This document shows, in pieces, positions 24,201 to 34,508 of a stretch of DNA of 64,000 bases. The notes beneath the pieces are model-generated. The model ran no database searches. It was not told the origin of the DNA and saw nothing but the letters and a program-made list of their open reading frames with translations. Positions within the stretch are counted from its first letter, which is position 1. Each line of letters opens with the position of its first letter. A program made the position numbers and the translations under genes. Source of the DNA: Nematostella vectensis (lineage: Eukaryota > Cnidaria > Anthozoa > Actiniaria > Edwardsiidae); NCBI RefSeq assembly GCF_932526225.1, contig NC_064040.1, forward strand, positions 10,764,856 through 10,828,855, given 5' to 3'.

Positions 24201-27200
24201 GATCAGTATCTAAGTTTAAGTATTGCCCTGAAAAAGGAACCACAGCACACATACATTAGCATGTAATTGCTAATACACACATGTGCAAGGTATGTATGTA
24301 AGATGCAACTGTGCCTAAGATGCACCTGGATTAGCAAGATTAAATAGTTGATAAAAGTTTGAAGTGGTGAAACAAAAACTACAAATCATAGTGCTTCAAA
24401 CTATGTATTCTCTGTCAAAACAGAAATACTTTTAAGTGCAATTCAGAAAGGATTATATACCTCAACCCCAACCAGTGGAATGGTCTTTCAGTGCCAAATG
24501 TTTCCATACACATTCCTGGAAGGGGATAAGAGGGGGGGAGGGGTGCATCCAAGGGAATAAATCCCCTTCTCATGAGGGATGTGGGTCTTTCCTGGAATCA
24601 CATAACTGTGGTTTCTTATGCAGAATGACAATGTGACAGATGTGCAGTAAGGCAAGGACAGGCAAACAACACAGGCAAGTGTACGCACATACTATAAACT
24701 CTGAGGGCGGATGGAGCAGGCAAACAACACAAGCAAGTGTGGCCACATACTGTAAACTCTGAGGGCGGATGGAGCAGGCAAACAACACAAGCAAGTGTGG
24801 CCACATACTGTAAACTCTGAGGGCGGATGGAGCAGGCAAACAACACAAGTGTGGACACATACCATAAACTCTGAGGGCGGATGGAGCAGACAAACAATAC
24901 AAACAAGTGTGGCCACATACTGTAAACTCTGAGGGTGGATGGAGCAAACAAACAACACAAGTGTGGACACATACCGTAAACTCTGAGGGCGGATGGAGCA
25001 GGCAAACAACACAAGCAAGTGTGGCCACATACTGTAAACTCTGAGGGCGGATGGAGCAGGCAAACAACACAAGTGTGGACACATACCATAAACTCTGAGG
25101 GCGGATGGAGCAGACAAACAACACAAACAAGTGTGGCCACATACTGTAAACTCTGAGGGTGGATGGAGCAAACAAACAACACAAGTGTGGACACATACCG
25201 TAAACTCTGAGGGCGGATGGAGCAGACAAACAACACAAACAAGTGTGGACACATACCGTAAACTCTGAGGGCGGATGGAGCAGACAAACAACACAAACAA
25301 GTGTGGCCACATACCGTAAACTCTGAGGGCGGATGGAGCAGGCAAACAACACAAGCAAGTGTGGCCACATACCGTAAACTCTGAGGGCGGATGGAGCAGA
25401 CAAACAACACAAGTGTGAACACATACCGTAAACTCTGAGGGCGGATGGAGCAGGCAAACAACACAAACAAGTGTGGCCACATACCGTAAACTCTGAGGGC
25501 GGATGGAGCAGACAAACAACACAAGCAAGTGTGGACACAAACCGTAAACTCTGAGGGCGGATGGAGCAGGCAAACAACACAAGTGTGGACACATACCGTA
25601 AACTCTGAGGGCGGATGGAGCAGACAAGCAATACAGTGTGGACACATACCATAAACCCTAAGAGCAGATGGAGCAGAGAACCAGTTTGCGTCTTGCTGCT
25701 CCTTGGAAAGATCCTCATCTCGAAGCTGGATTGAGATCATGAAACCATGGTTACACACATTAATGTTAATATGATGCAGATACATACAGTAGGTTACAGG
25801 AACTTTGAAAGGACAAAACAGAAAGATTCACCTCTAGAAGATCATCTAGAAAGCTGCACGCAAGAATGTCTTGTATTTTTATTTTACCTAAATCAAAATA
25901 GCACAAGTGATTATCCAGTGTCAAAAGAATGAATGAATCAAAACAAGCGAACCTTATTCAACAAGAAATAATTAATGTATTGATGTAAGACACAGTATTT
26001 ATCAGTATTTACCAGTTCTAAGAGGATCTAGGAAAAAAAAGAATTTCCTGACAGCTGTGCAGACATAGAAGGAATAAAAAGACTTCTCAAGACCATCAAG
26101 CTGGAAAAAAAATAGTATGGTTTAGTTTGGTTTGGTTTCTATATATTTTTAAATAACCATAGACTATATACCACAAAAATATTATTATAAACCTTAATAA
26201 ATACTTATATCAGATTACATAGCTCACATGAGTATATACAACTTTGGCCTATATTCTTTTTTTTCATGCACAAACAAACACAAGGTTATACTGTAAATAC
26301 CTGTGGTAAAGTTGGTATCAATTCCAATATATAGTTTTCTAGATCCTTTGTAGAACAAAACAAATATTAGATACAAAATGAAATGAAAATTATTAATTTT
26401 TGTAAAATCTTTGAAAAAGGTTCAACTGTCCTTGGTCAGATCTGTATTTGGCAGGCATCTACACATTGACACGATGTTTTCCCCTTGGTGTACAGTACTT
26501 ACAGACTCTTTGAGATAGCCTTGCCCTGCGACATCATACAGACTCAGACCTATTCTTGTTTGGTGCAGCCACACTATAATGAAAGAGAGTAACTCAGATT
26601 TGATGCCTTTGCCACTATGCCTACTTCTCTTAATGTCTTTATTATTAGGCTTGGATACAAGGTTTGCTAAAAGAGAAGAAATTAAAGGACCTTGATGTTG
26701 GCTAGACATTTTCTTATCTCTTCTTTAAGAGAAAGTGCTTTTAGATAACGATGTCTTCTTTGCACATACAGTAGGCATAAAGGGACATGCTGAGACAAAG
26801 GACGATTTTTTCTGCTTGTATGCTTTCAATTTGCATTTTGGCAACAAAAAAGGTAAAACCAAGATAACTTTTTATAAAACAAAAGGTTAATTGTTAAAAG
26901 TTAATTAAAAAAGCTGACAATCTTTAAAAATCATAGCATTCTTAAAAATTATCACATCATTGCTGGATAAATTGTAACATCATGGCACTAATAGTAGAGG
27001 TCATTTTACACAAACCGTCCGAGTGTACAGTACAGGACAGCATTTACCTTACCTTTTCGCATTACATAATTAAAAAACTGCATAATAGAAATTCTGGAAA
27101 ATAAAACAAAGCAAGTTATTGTGTATCATATGTGATCAACCTTTAACTCAATATAAGGCACAGCACTCCTGGGTAGATTTCTCATTTATGCTAGATAACA

Positions 27201-29196
27201 TATAAACATTACAAATACCGTAAATGATCTAATAAATGCCTGGGAATTCGTTACAAACTTGTAAGCTTAGGGGGGACATTCATTAGATAGGAGGCATTAT
27301 TTAGATAGGGGACGTTCATTTAATCATTTATGGTTAGCAACAAAAGTCAAGCATATAATAGAACTACAAACTACTATGAGCTACATACTGCTATGAGCTA
27401 CCCACCTGCCATAGGGGTCTCTATGAAAAAGCTTGCTAAACACAGTGGAAGTAAAGAATGGTCTGAATAAAAAAAAAAATTATATATTAAACAATGAGTA
27501 TCCATTGATTAGCTTGCTATAAAGCTTAAAGCTGCATTGTCACCAGTTTACTTCAGGTCCGACGGAAACCTCAACTGTTAAAAGACAAAAGAATCTATAA
27601 ACATCCGAGATATTTAACAGGCCATCCGCTCTAAATTATCAATCACATCCTTAAAGAAACTTCCAATTTTGAAATATTTTTCGCGTTTTCTGTTAAAAAT
27701 CATCGGAGATTGTTACGTAATCGACCGGAAGTAAACTGGTGACAATGCAGCTTTAAAAGGTATTGACAAAGGAACCTAAAAATGTGGAACATTATCAGCG
27801 GCTGGTCTATAGCGTGGTCCAAGCGGGCCATCTTCATCATCTATTTTCAAATATTTGGCTTAAAAATGACAAGAAATATAAGGAAATTCACAGAAGAACA
27901 ATAAATCTCCCCATTCTTTGAAACACTTGCTTCGTTCCCCTCATTTTTGAGACTCCTGGATCGTGATTATTTTATTTAAGCCTTAATAACAAAGTGTCTG
28001 TAAAGCCAGGTTTCGATGAGCTGTAAAGTACATATCATTCAGCTGACACTTATAATATCATTATAGGTGGGTCAAGGGGCGGGGCAAGGGCCCCTGTATT
28101 CTCAGAGATCTCATACCTGCACTTGGAGCCTGCTTGGGAAGCTACTTTTAGAAAATCTTCATAATTGATCATCTGAAAGGATCAAGATTAGAACTAAGTA
28201 AAGGGGGATTTTCAGTTGAAAACAGTTAACTAAAGCTGTTGTTGTCTTCACCTGTTCATCGACTATAACAGGCGGGGTATGGTGCTTGTCCAATAGGAAC
28301 CACAGATTCTACGAACAAAATATAGATCATAATCAGCTCATTATAATGTATTCAAAGCAATACGTAGAAACATGGTTCAGCTGACTGCAAATTTTGATAT
28401 AAGGAGGTATATGTAGCATTACATTGAAATATGATTAAATACTGATCTATGTGGCTTTTTGTGTTGGGTTTGTTTAGATTTGTCCTTTATTGATATCTTT
28501 ATTCATTATGGACCTTAATTCCAGCAAAGTCAAATTTTAGCTATCGACTAAGTGTATAATGATTGAGATGAATTGGAAGAGACTTTAAACACCTACAGTA
28601 CATAATCAGTTGAACTATACATAGTCAATATGTTTAACACAAGCTCACAGTTCATTATTACACAGACTGAACTACCTGTAATTCGTCATTATCTAGAAGC
28701 TCTCTGCTTTTTCTCTGAAGAAAAACTGCCCTGGACTCTTCACGTAACTTTTGCTGCAGTACTTCATCCTCAGATGGGAGCTGGGAAAAATTCGAAGCCA
28801 ACAATAAATCGAACAGTCAATCAAGTTTATTCAATTAAAATAAATATAAGTTTATAAAAATGCCATCATCTCAAAATGTGACTCGCGCGCCATTCAAGAA
28901 AAAAGTAATTTACTTACAGTACCTTGTAATAAAACTTAGGGATTGTGGAGAAACTCCCTTTCCCTTTGTCTCCAGCTTTGCCTTTCCATTCAGTATAGTA
29001 CTTTGTAAATAGTTCCGTTTCTAATTCACTATTGTGCGCCTCGTCAGCTTCTAAAAAAAGATATCAGTCAAGCTTACTTTACTGTCTGATGAGTGAACCA
29101 AACCATTCTCCACTATCAGGTAAACACAGACTTACCATCACTTTTTTCTTCCTTTTTCCTCTCAACGTACTTCCTTAGGCTATCAGCCCACCCCAT
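20517..29196 (-). CDS. PPP2R3C: PP2A regulatory subunit B'' gamma (PPP2R3C/G5PR), complete, 20 exons
   Basis: EF-hand regulatory subunit that directs protein phosphatase 2A or 5 to substrates. Exons (minus): 29196-29136, 29050-28923, 28780-28676, 28308-28252, 28172-28117, 27462-27406, 27093-27053, 26573-26503, 26345-26301, 26100-26013, 25887-25832, 25725-25650, 24227-24167, 23880-23805, 23738-23682, 22212-22177, 22096-22052, 21688-21629, 21155-21088, 20619-20517. Every junction is GT-AG and phase-consistent; the CDS is 1,347 nt, 448 aa (human 453). Near-identical blocks include VWLHQTRIGLSLYDVAGQGY, NWFSAPSALRVYG and ILIDLNGFW. A canonical EF-hand loop, DTDHNGMLSKEE, is near residue 290. I chose MGWADSLRKY as start because it aligns with the vertebrate N-terminus; an in-frame ATG 13 codons upstream (29235) is the alternative. 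Confidence 0.96.
20792..21008. mobile_element. Palindromic MITE in last intron of PPP2R3C
   Basis: The left arm CCTACCTGTAGGCTTTGATA matches the inverted right arm at 20989-21008, and the similarity continues inward through the CACGAAAACCCCG core. Total about 217 bp. No transposase. CATTACAAA occurs on both sides but not flush with the ends, so a target duplication is unproven. Confidence 0.75.
21197..21240. repeat. GT microsatellite followed by a long G-run
   Basis: (TG)n directly followed by about 23 consecutive G residues, in the PPP2R3C intron between exons 18 and 19. The run could form quadruplexes, and its length may be an assembly approximation. Confidence 0.85.
22330..23310. repeat. 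65-bp minisatellite, about 15 copies
   Basis: Unit of about 65 bp containing GAAGAGGTTCACCATAACTT and GGGGCTCACCATTTAACTTT, highly homogeneous, in the intron between PPP2R3C exons 15 and 16. It grades at 23300-23410 into G/T-rich degenerate copies ending in a long G-run. The plus strand is purine-rich and G-rich. No coding capacity. Confidence 0.93.
24685..25640. repeat. 54/58-bp minisatellite derived from the end of PPP2R3C exon 12 and its splice donor
   Basis: About 17 tandem units alternating between about 54 and 58 bp. On the minus strand each contains codons for APSALRVYG followed by GTATGTG, exactly the 3' end of exon 12 (ends 25650) plus its 5' splice site. The array starts about 10 bp inside the intron. 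The true exon end differs from the array consensus only at third-position or other synonymous bases (TCT/TCC, GCT/GCC, CTT/CTC, AGG/AGA, TAT/TAC). The exon reading frame stays open through the whole array to about 24616. Confidence 0.93.
27530..27752. mobile_element. Palindromic MITE flanked by TTAA, in PPP2R3C intron 5
   Basis: 223 bp with inverted ends AGCTGCATTGTCACCAGTTT of about 25 bp, flanked on both sides by TTAA (27526-27529 and 27753-27756). A TTAA target duplication is typical of piggyBac-type elements, although the terminal bases are not the usual piggyBac ends. It lies in the intron between exons 5 and 6. No ORF. Confidence 0.75.
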
Positions 29197-29863
29197 AATA
29201 GCAGCAAGGATCCAAACCAGAGGTCTAATCATCTAAAAACAGTGTCAATCTCTTCTCTAAACAAAAGTCCCGCCATGATTTATTTTGAGAGATGACAATC
29301 GCGAGGACTTCTGGGTAAAAACTAGAAGTATTGCTGACCCAGAGGAGCGCGGGCTCTCTATCAAAAACGGTTATTTTTTATAATAATGTTATACCTACCG
29401 ATCCTTCAGATAATATATGAAATAAAATTTGATAAAATAATTGAGCTTTTGAAAAATATATTTAGGATTATTGTTTTTTTCGCTATTATTCTAGAGACCA
29501 GGTGATCTCCTGTCTAGACCCAGTATCTCCCCCCAGCCACATTTCTTTAGGACTGGGGACGAGTGAGAAAAACTCATCATAACAATCTCTCAAAACGAAT
29601 AAAAAACACAATATACGTGGCAGAGAATCAACTAAAGCGTTTGATTTATTCAGTGCAAGAGTCATGACTTCTTTTTGAGTATGGAACAGCCTCGCTAATT
29701 TGATTAAGTTTTCCTGTTGGTTATCTGTTGAAGAAGACTTCGCTCTTCAAGAACCAAGAAAAACAGGCTGGCCGCCCGAGTTGACACGTGGCCAGCTACT
29801 TGTCACTTTCAAACATTGAATTCATTTGAACACTGATCCGTTTTACACAAAATCAACCGAGCA
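29197..29863. promoter_or_regulatory. Shared head-to-head promoter region, PPP2R3C and SLC35B2
   Basis: 667 bp separate the divergent start codons of PPP2R3C (minus) and SLC35B2 (plus), so both 5' untranslated regions and promoters must lie here. No TATA box at a fixed distance is obvious. The region includes ACACGTGGCC at 29785 (E-box-like). Joint regulation is inference from the arrangement only. Confidence 0.55.
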
Positions 29864-32441
29864 ATGAATAGGAATCTAAGGATCCTTCTGGTTTTAATTG
29901 TCTTGCGCTGTGTACTGTTGGGACAATGCGAGACTACAGATACTTCAACGGAAAGTGACCAGTCCATGCAAGGGAAAGTCAGCGAAACCCAAAATTCTAG
30001 CGAGGGAAGCCCAGAGAAAGATGTCTGGTTTATTAGTTTGATGTGGAATGTTGTTGGCTATGCTACTATCGTCATACCAGCAGCAGTTGTAATTCGGATG
30101 ATCAAGAACTCGAATTTCAACGAGAAGGAAGGTGAGAGTACTTGCAGATTATTTTAATTGAAGATAGCGATAAGTAAGTAAGTAAAAGCTTAATTTGTGC
30201 CGGGTTTTTTTAACGGAGTTTGCAAATGAGTTTTTAAAACTTGGTGCCCCTCATTCAGAAAACCCTGCAGTTGTCCCTCTTTTTTAAAGTTAAGTTGTTC
30301 CAAAAGATATTTTATTTTGCCTTTGAATCATTCACCAGAGCTATTAGCTGCTCAAGAAAAAGAAAATCTTATCACCTTTTGTTTGCTTGCTTCATTTAAT
30401 TTAATTGGGTCAAAATTAATTTCTCACTTTTTACTGTTCATCACCTGATAGATAACCAGTGGTTATGGTAGCTAATGGGAATGTAATTCCTGATTATCCT
30501 GTTAGCCACTGGTTTTTCCTTATGTCTAATTCTAGAGCAAGTTTCCAAGCTACCAAAGTCTATTCCAGAAGTATTCATCACACCAGTTTGCTTTCATGTA
30601 TTTGATTCAAGTGGAAATACTTCAACTACATTTCTCTTTGATAATTTCAACGTATCATAAAAGACACAAGAATAATTTTTGCTGTAATTTATAATACTTA
30701 TCCTACAAATATTTCTCATTTACAGTAGTGTACATATATTATCTTCTGCAAGCATGTTCTTTTTGTCTTTTTTTCTCTATCCAAAAAAAAAATATTCCAA
30801 ATATTTCTGACATTTTAAAATATTGTCACTCAAATGTAAATGAAGTTGTAAATAAAGTCATTTGTTTTGTCTTTGATATAAAAATGTTCACGTTGTCATA
30901 TTTTTAGGGGTCAAAAATGGGCCTCAGGATTTTTTTTTTACATGGCTTTTCTGTTAGAAATGGTACTTTTTAAGAGTTCACAGAAAGAGACATGAGCTAG
31001 CATTTTCTGATTATTTCATATTTCCGACTTCTAAACAAAACAATTTGTCATTCGAGAATTTGTTTTGCAATTGGGTACTTAAATCTGCGTTTTGGTATTT
31101 TTAGTTGTATTTTTTGCTTATGAGGTATTTTTTAGGGTAGCAATTATTGGTATGCAGATATATTTAAGAAATTTGTTTTAATTTCCATACTTTTACCCTG
31201 AAGAAACCCTTAGTGGATAGTTAGTGGCCTACCAATCAATTTAGATGATTTTTCATAGCATGTCAGTGAAGTCTTTGCAAATTTGTCTCTAATAATATTA
31301 GTTCTTATATAGTTATGTGGTATGTTGATTTACTTATTATCTAATCTATTTTTCAGCTCATGGCTGCTTGTTTAGATCAATCCAGATATTTGTATTTGGA
31401 ACACATGAAGATCCGCAAAGTGAGATGGAAAAAGGCACCATGGAAAATGAAAGATCTGATGCCACACCTGTCTCCTTACGACGGACAGCGTCCAAACTTC
31501 TCATATGCGTAGCAGGTCTTCAAATGTCATACATTATGTGGGGGATTCTCCAGGAACGTGTCATGACACAAAGCTATCAAGAGGTACTACCAGATGGAAC
31601 TACAAAAGAAGTGAAATTCAAAAACTCACAATTCCTTGTTTTTGTGAACAGAATTCTAGCTATGGGAGTAGCTGGAGTTTATATAATAGTAACTAGACAA
31701 CCACAGCACAGAGCCCCTCTGTATAAATATTCATACTCTTCGTTTTCTAACATAATGAGTAGCTGGTGTCAGTACGAAGCCTTGAAGTTTGTCAGTTTTC
31801 CAACTCAAGTGCTGTGCAAGGCATCAAAGATAATCCCTGTGATGTTGATGGGTAAACTGGTGTCCAAAAAATCCTACCCGTACTATGAGTACTTTATTGC
31901 TGTTGTGCTATCAGTGGGTGTCAGTTTGTTCCTACTGTCAACGGGAACTCAAAAGAAGACTGCGGTTGAGACGACTGTCTCTGGTGCTCTCATTCTTCTG
32001 GGTTATATGCTCTTTGACAGCTTTACATCTAATTGGCAGTCAGAGCTTTTCCAGTCGTACAAGATGAGCTCTATGCAGATGATGTTTGGCACCAACTTGT
32101 TCTCAAGTATTTTCACCTTTTGGTCACTGCTGCAGAATGGGAAGCTTTTCTCCTCTGTCATCTTCGCCATCGACCACCCAGAGTTTGCTTATCACTCTGT
32201 GATTCTATCACTGTGTTCGGCAACTGGCCAGCTCTTTATCTTTTACACCATTCAGAGCTTTGGTCCTGTTGTATTTACGATTATAATGACAACACGGCTG
32301 ATGTTAAGCATTGTTATTTCCTGTATCTTATACCAACACCCACTATCAGCACAAGCTGTGTTTGGTGTAATTGTTGTATTCACTGCATTGTTTCTGCGTG
32401 TCTATGCGCGCTATAGGACTAAGGGAACCGGGAAGGGTTAG
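29864..32441 (+). CDS. SLC35B2: PAPS transporter 1 (SLC35B2/PAPST1), complete, two exons
   Basis: Golgi antiporter that imports the sulfate donor PAPS for sulfation of proteoglycans and proteins. Exon 1 is 29864-30131 and exon 2 is 31357-32441, joined in phase 1 (GAAG/GTGAGA ... TTTTCAG/CTCATG), giving 450 aa. Exon 1 encodes a signal-like leader (ILLVLIVLRCVLL), an acidic/Ser-rich lumenal stretch and a first hydrophobic segment. Exon 2 has the nucleotide-sugar-transporter fold of the SLC35B group: LQMSYIMWGILQERVMTQ, CQYEALKFVSFPTQVLCK, the KxxKxIPVM-type motif ASKIIPVMLMGKL, and DSFTSNWQSELFQ. The length fits the family (human 432). The 1.2-kb intron has TTTTTAGGGGT-like repeat pieces. Divergent from PPP2R3C. 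Confidence 0.95.
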
Positions 32442-33269
32442 TTTTCCAATATTCTCTTTGGACTCAAGCCCATTAAGTCATATTTCAGTTTGTTTGGAAT
32501 CTGATTGCAGTATTAGATACACCTGTTTGTTTAAATCCCACAATCCAAAGCTGGAGTTATAATGATTGAGGAGTTATGGGGTGAAAAGAAACAGAAAGCA
32601 ACATTTTGATCTACATTTTTCCAGTTTTCCCAGGTTACCAAAAATCTATTATAAATGTAATGTATTTTATATCAGGGAGTATGGTTTATATTAAGTATGA
32701 TTTTGGTTCATAATGTGCCTGTTCATAGATATTATAGAGAAAAAGAAAGCTTTAAAATCTTTTATATAGTTAATATATACTTTTTGATGATGTGTTTATA
32801 TAATTATTTGGGAAAGATTATTATTTAAGGGAAAGCAGATTTTTGTCGATAAAGTAAATAAAAGGATATAAACTAAAACTTGTATAATTATTTAAAACCA
32901 CTCACAGTTTAAACCTTTTGTGAAAAGATCAAATAAATTATAACAAAAAAGTAACTAGTGCGCTACTGCGCTTGTTTTTTATCGGCTCTGTAGAGAATTG
33001 ACTGCCGTAATTTCCCGGATAAGGGACGTGGCGCTTATTTCAGAATCCATTTTACCTCCAGATGAATAAGTGCCTTTTAACAATAATGTGCAAATAAAAT
33101 TTCGCAGGTAGTACTGTCAGTTATCATTACACCATTCTAATGTACAGCGTTTCAGGGAAAGCGCTTATATTAGGGAAAGCGCTTATTTGATTAATGACGT
33201 TACTTGGACTACTTTAAATGATTATTCAGAGATTTCATAATTCTTTTTCAATATTGGGTAAAAACCCTG

Positions 33270-33460
33270 CATTTTGAACCAATCAGACACTAGCGCGCGC
33301 ATTACGTGAAATGCAAGTCACATTCGTTTCACAGAAAATTCGTCTTGGCAACAAGCCAAACAGACGACTCGAGATGAATGCTTGAACGGAACTCTTTCTT
33401 ACTTGCTGCCCTTGCGGCGTGCAACACAGGGATGGTTGAAACGGAAAATGGAAATACGGA
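33270..33460 (+). repeat. Dispersed promoter-like repeat, copy 1
   Basis: About 190 bp that recurs inverted at 41790-42028. Shared landmarks in order are TTTTGAACCAATCAGA (a CCAAT-box-like site), CGCGCGCATTACGTGAAATG, AAAATTCGTCTTGGCAACAA, CAGACGACTCGAGATGAAT, GAACGGAACTCTT and GCGGCGTGCAACACAGG. Copy 2 has about 35 bp extra in the middle. It could be a mobile element or a duplicated promoter or first exon. Confidence 0.75.
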
Positions 33461-34024
33461 CCTTTCGACAATCTGTAAGGGTTTTGAAAATCAAGGAGGA
33501 GCTTTCTTTGGTTCAGTCCTCGGTGTTTTCCCGAAGAGTTTGTATAGAAGGCGGCTTTATTGGAGGTAAGACAACAGAAAAAAAAAATGTTAAACAGGTT
33601 ATCATAAACACAAAAAACTCAAAAACCGGGAAATTGTGCTTCAAATACAAGAACATTATAAGAAGTCATCGATTAATTTTCCAGAGAGATTACAGCAAAT
33701 GTATAGGAAGTTTTTGATTTTTTTGCCGGGAAATGAAGGCTTAAAACCGGGAGTCTCCCGCAGAAAACCGGTGGGAGAGTTGGCAGGTATGTATTTCTCA
33801 TCGTACAACACACATCAACATATAAGCAAACACAACCATCATTAACAATAAGAAGGTATCTTTGGAACAGCTTTCATGATGTAAGTCGATACAGCATTTA
33901 TTATTAAATTTCCAGATATTCTTCTTTCCAGATATTCTTCTACTCGGTCTACTGTTTGACTATTTTTTTCCCTAGCACTCCTGTGTCTCTGGTAACCAAC
34001 CACTTGTGCGCATCCACGGTTTTC

Positions 34025-34215
34025 TTGTGTCCCGTATGATATCTGTCCCGTATGATATGAGTCCCATACAATAAGTTCCCCGTATGGTATTTTCCGTATG
34101 ATATATGTCCCGTATGTTATGTGTCCCGTATAATAAGTCCCCGTTTTGTATCTTGGTTCTCCATCCATATGTGGCCCGTATGATATATGTCCCGGATGAT
34201 ATGTCCCGGATGACA
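34025..34215. repeat. 17-bp minisatellite, CCCGTATGATATATGTC
   Basis: About ten degenerate copies of CCCGTATGATATATGTC, at the 3' side of the IgGFc-like gene. The minus strand is open, giving a Tyr/Gly-rich spurious ORF at 33842-34231. Confidence 0.8.
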
Positions 34216-34508
34216 TTAGTGCGCTCAGCAAGTGTTTTCGCTTACGAGTTTGAAAATACTGCCGCCATAACTTTAAATGAGGCTAAGTTCAGACAAAGGC
34301 TTACCATCCTCCCGTTGTTATCATCCGAATTATTTCCCGTAAATGATCTGTTACAAAATAAAGGTCGAATGAAATCTCATAAATTGTATGCGATGTCAAT
34401 AAATCGTAAAAAAAAATCGATGCTCACCTACTTTTACTCCTTTCTTTGGCTTCTATTTCAATTATCAATTTATAGCATGCAACCGGCATTCGTCCCTTTG
34501 TGTTACAC

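Larger units (their letters stand above)
32442..34508. other. Intergenic region, SLC35B2 3' side to IgGFc-like gene 3' side
   Basis: Two genes converge here. AATAAA-like signals follow SLC35B2 (for example near 32860). The region holds one copy of a dispersed repeat (33270-33460) and a 17-bp minisatellite (34025-34215). The ORF at 33382-33717 begins inside the dispersed repeat and has no recognisable domain, so I do not call it a gene. Confidence 0.55.

Noticed and set aside
24570..25785. Three minus-strand ORFs of 317-389 codons
   Set aside because: They are produced by the exon-derived minisatellite and run into the true PPP2R3C exon 12; not independent genes.
33382..33717. Plus ORF of 111 codons starting MNGTLSYLL
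   Set aside because: It begins inside a dispersed repeat and shows no recognisable domain; the related copy at 41.8 kb does not preserve the frame.
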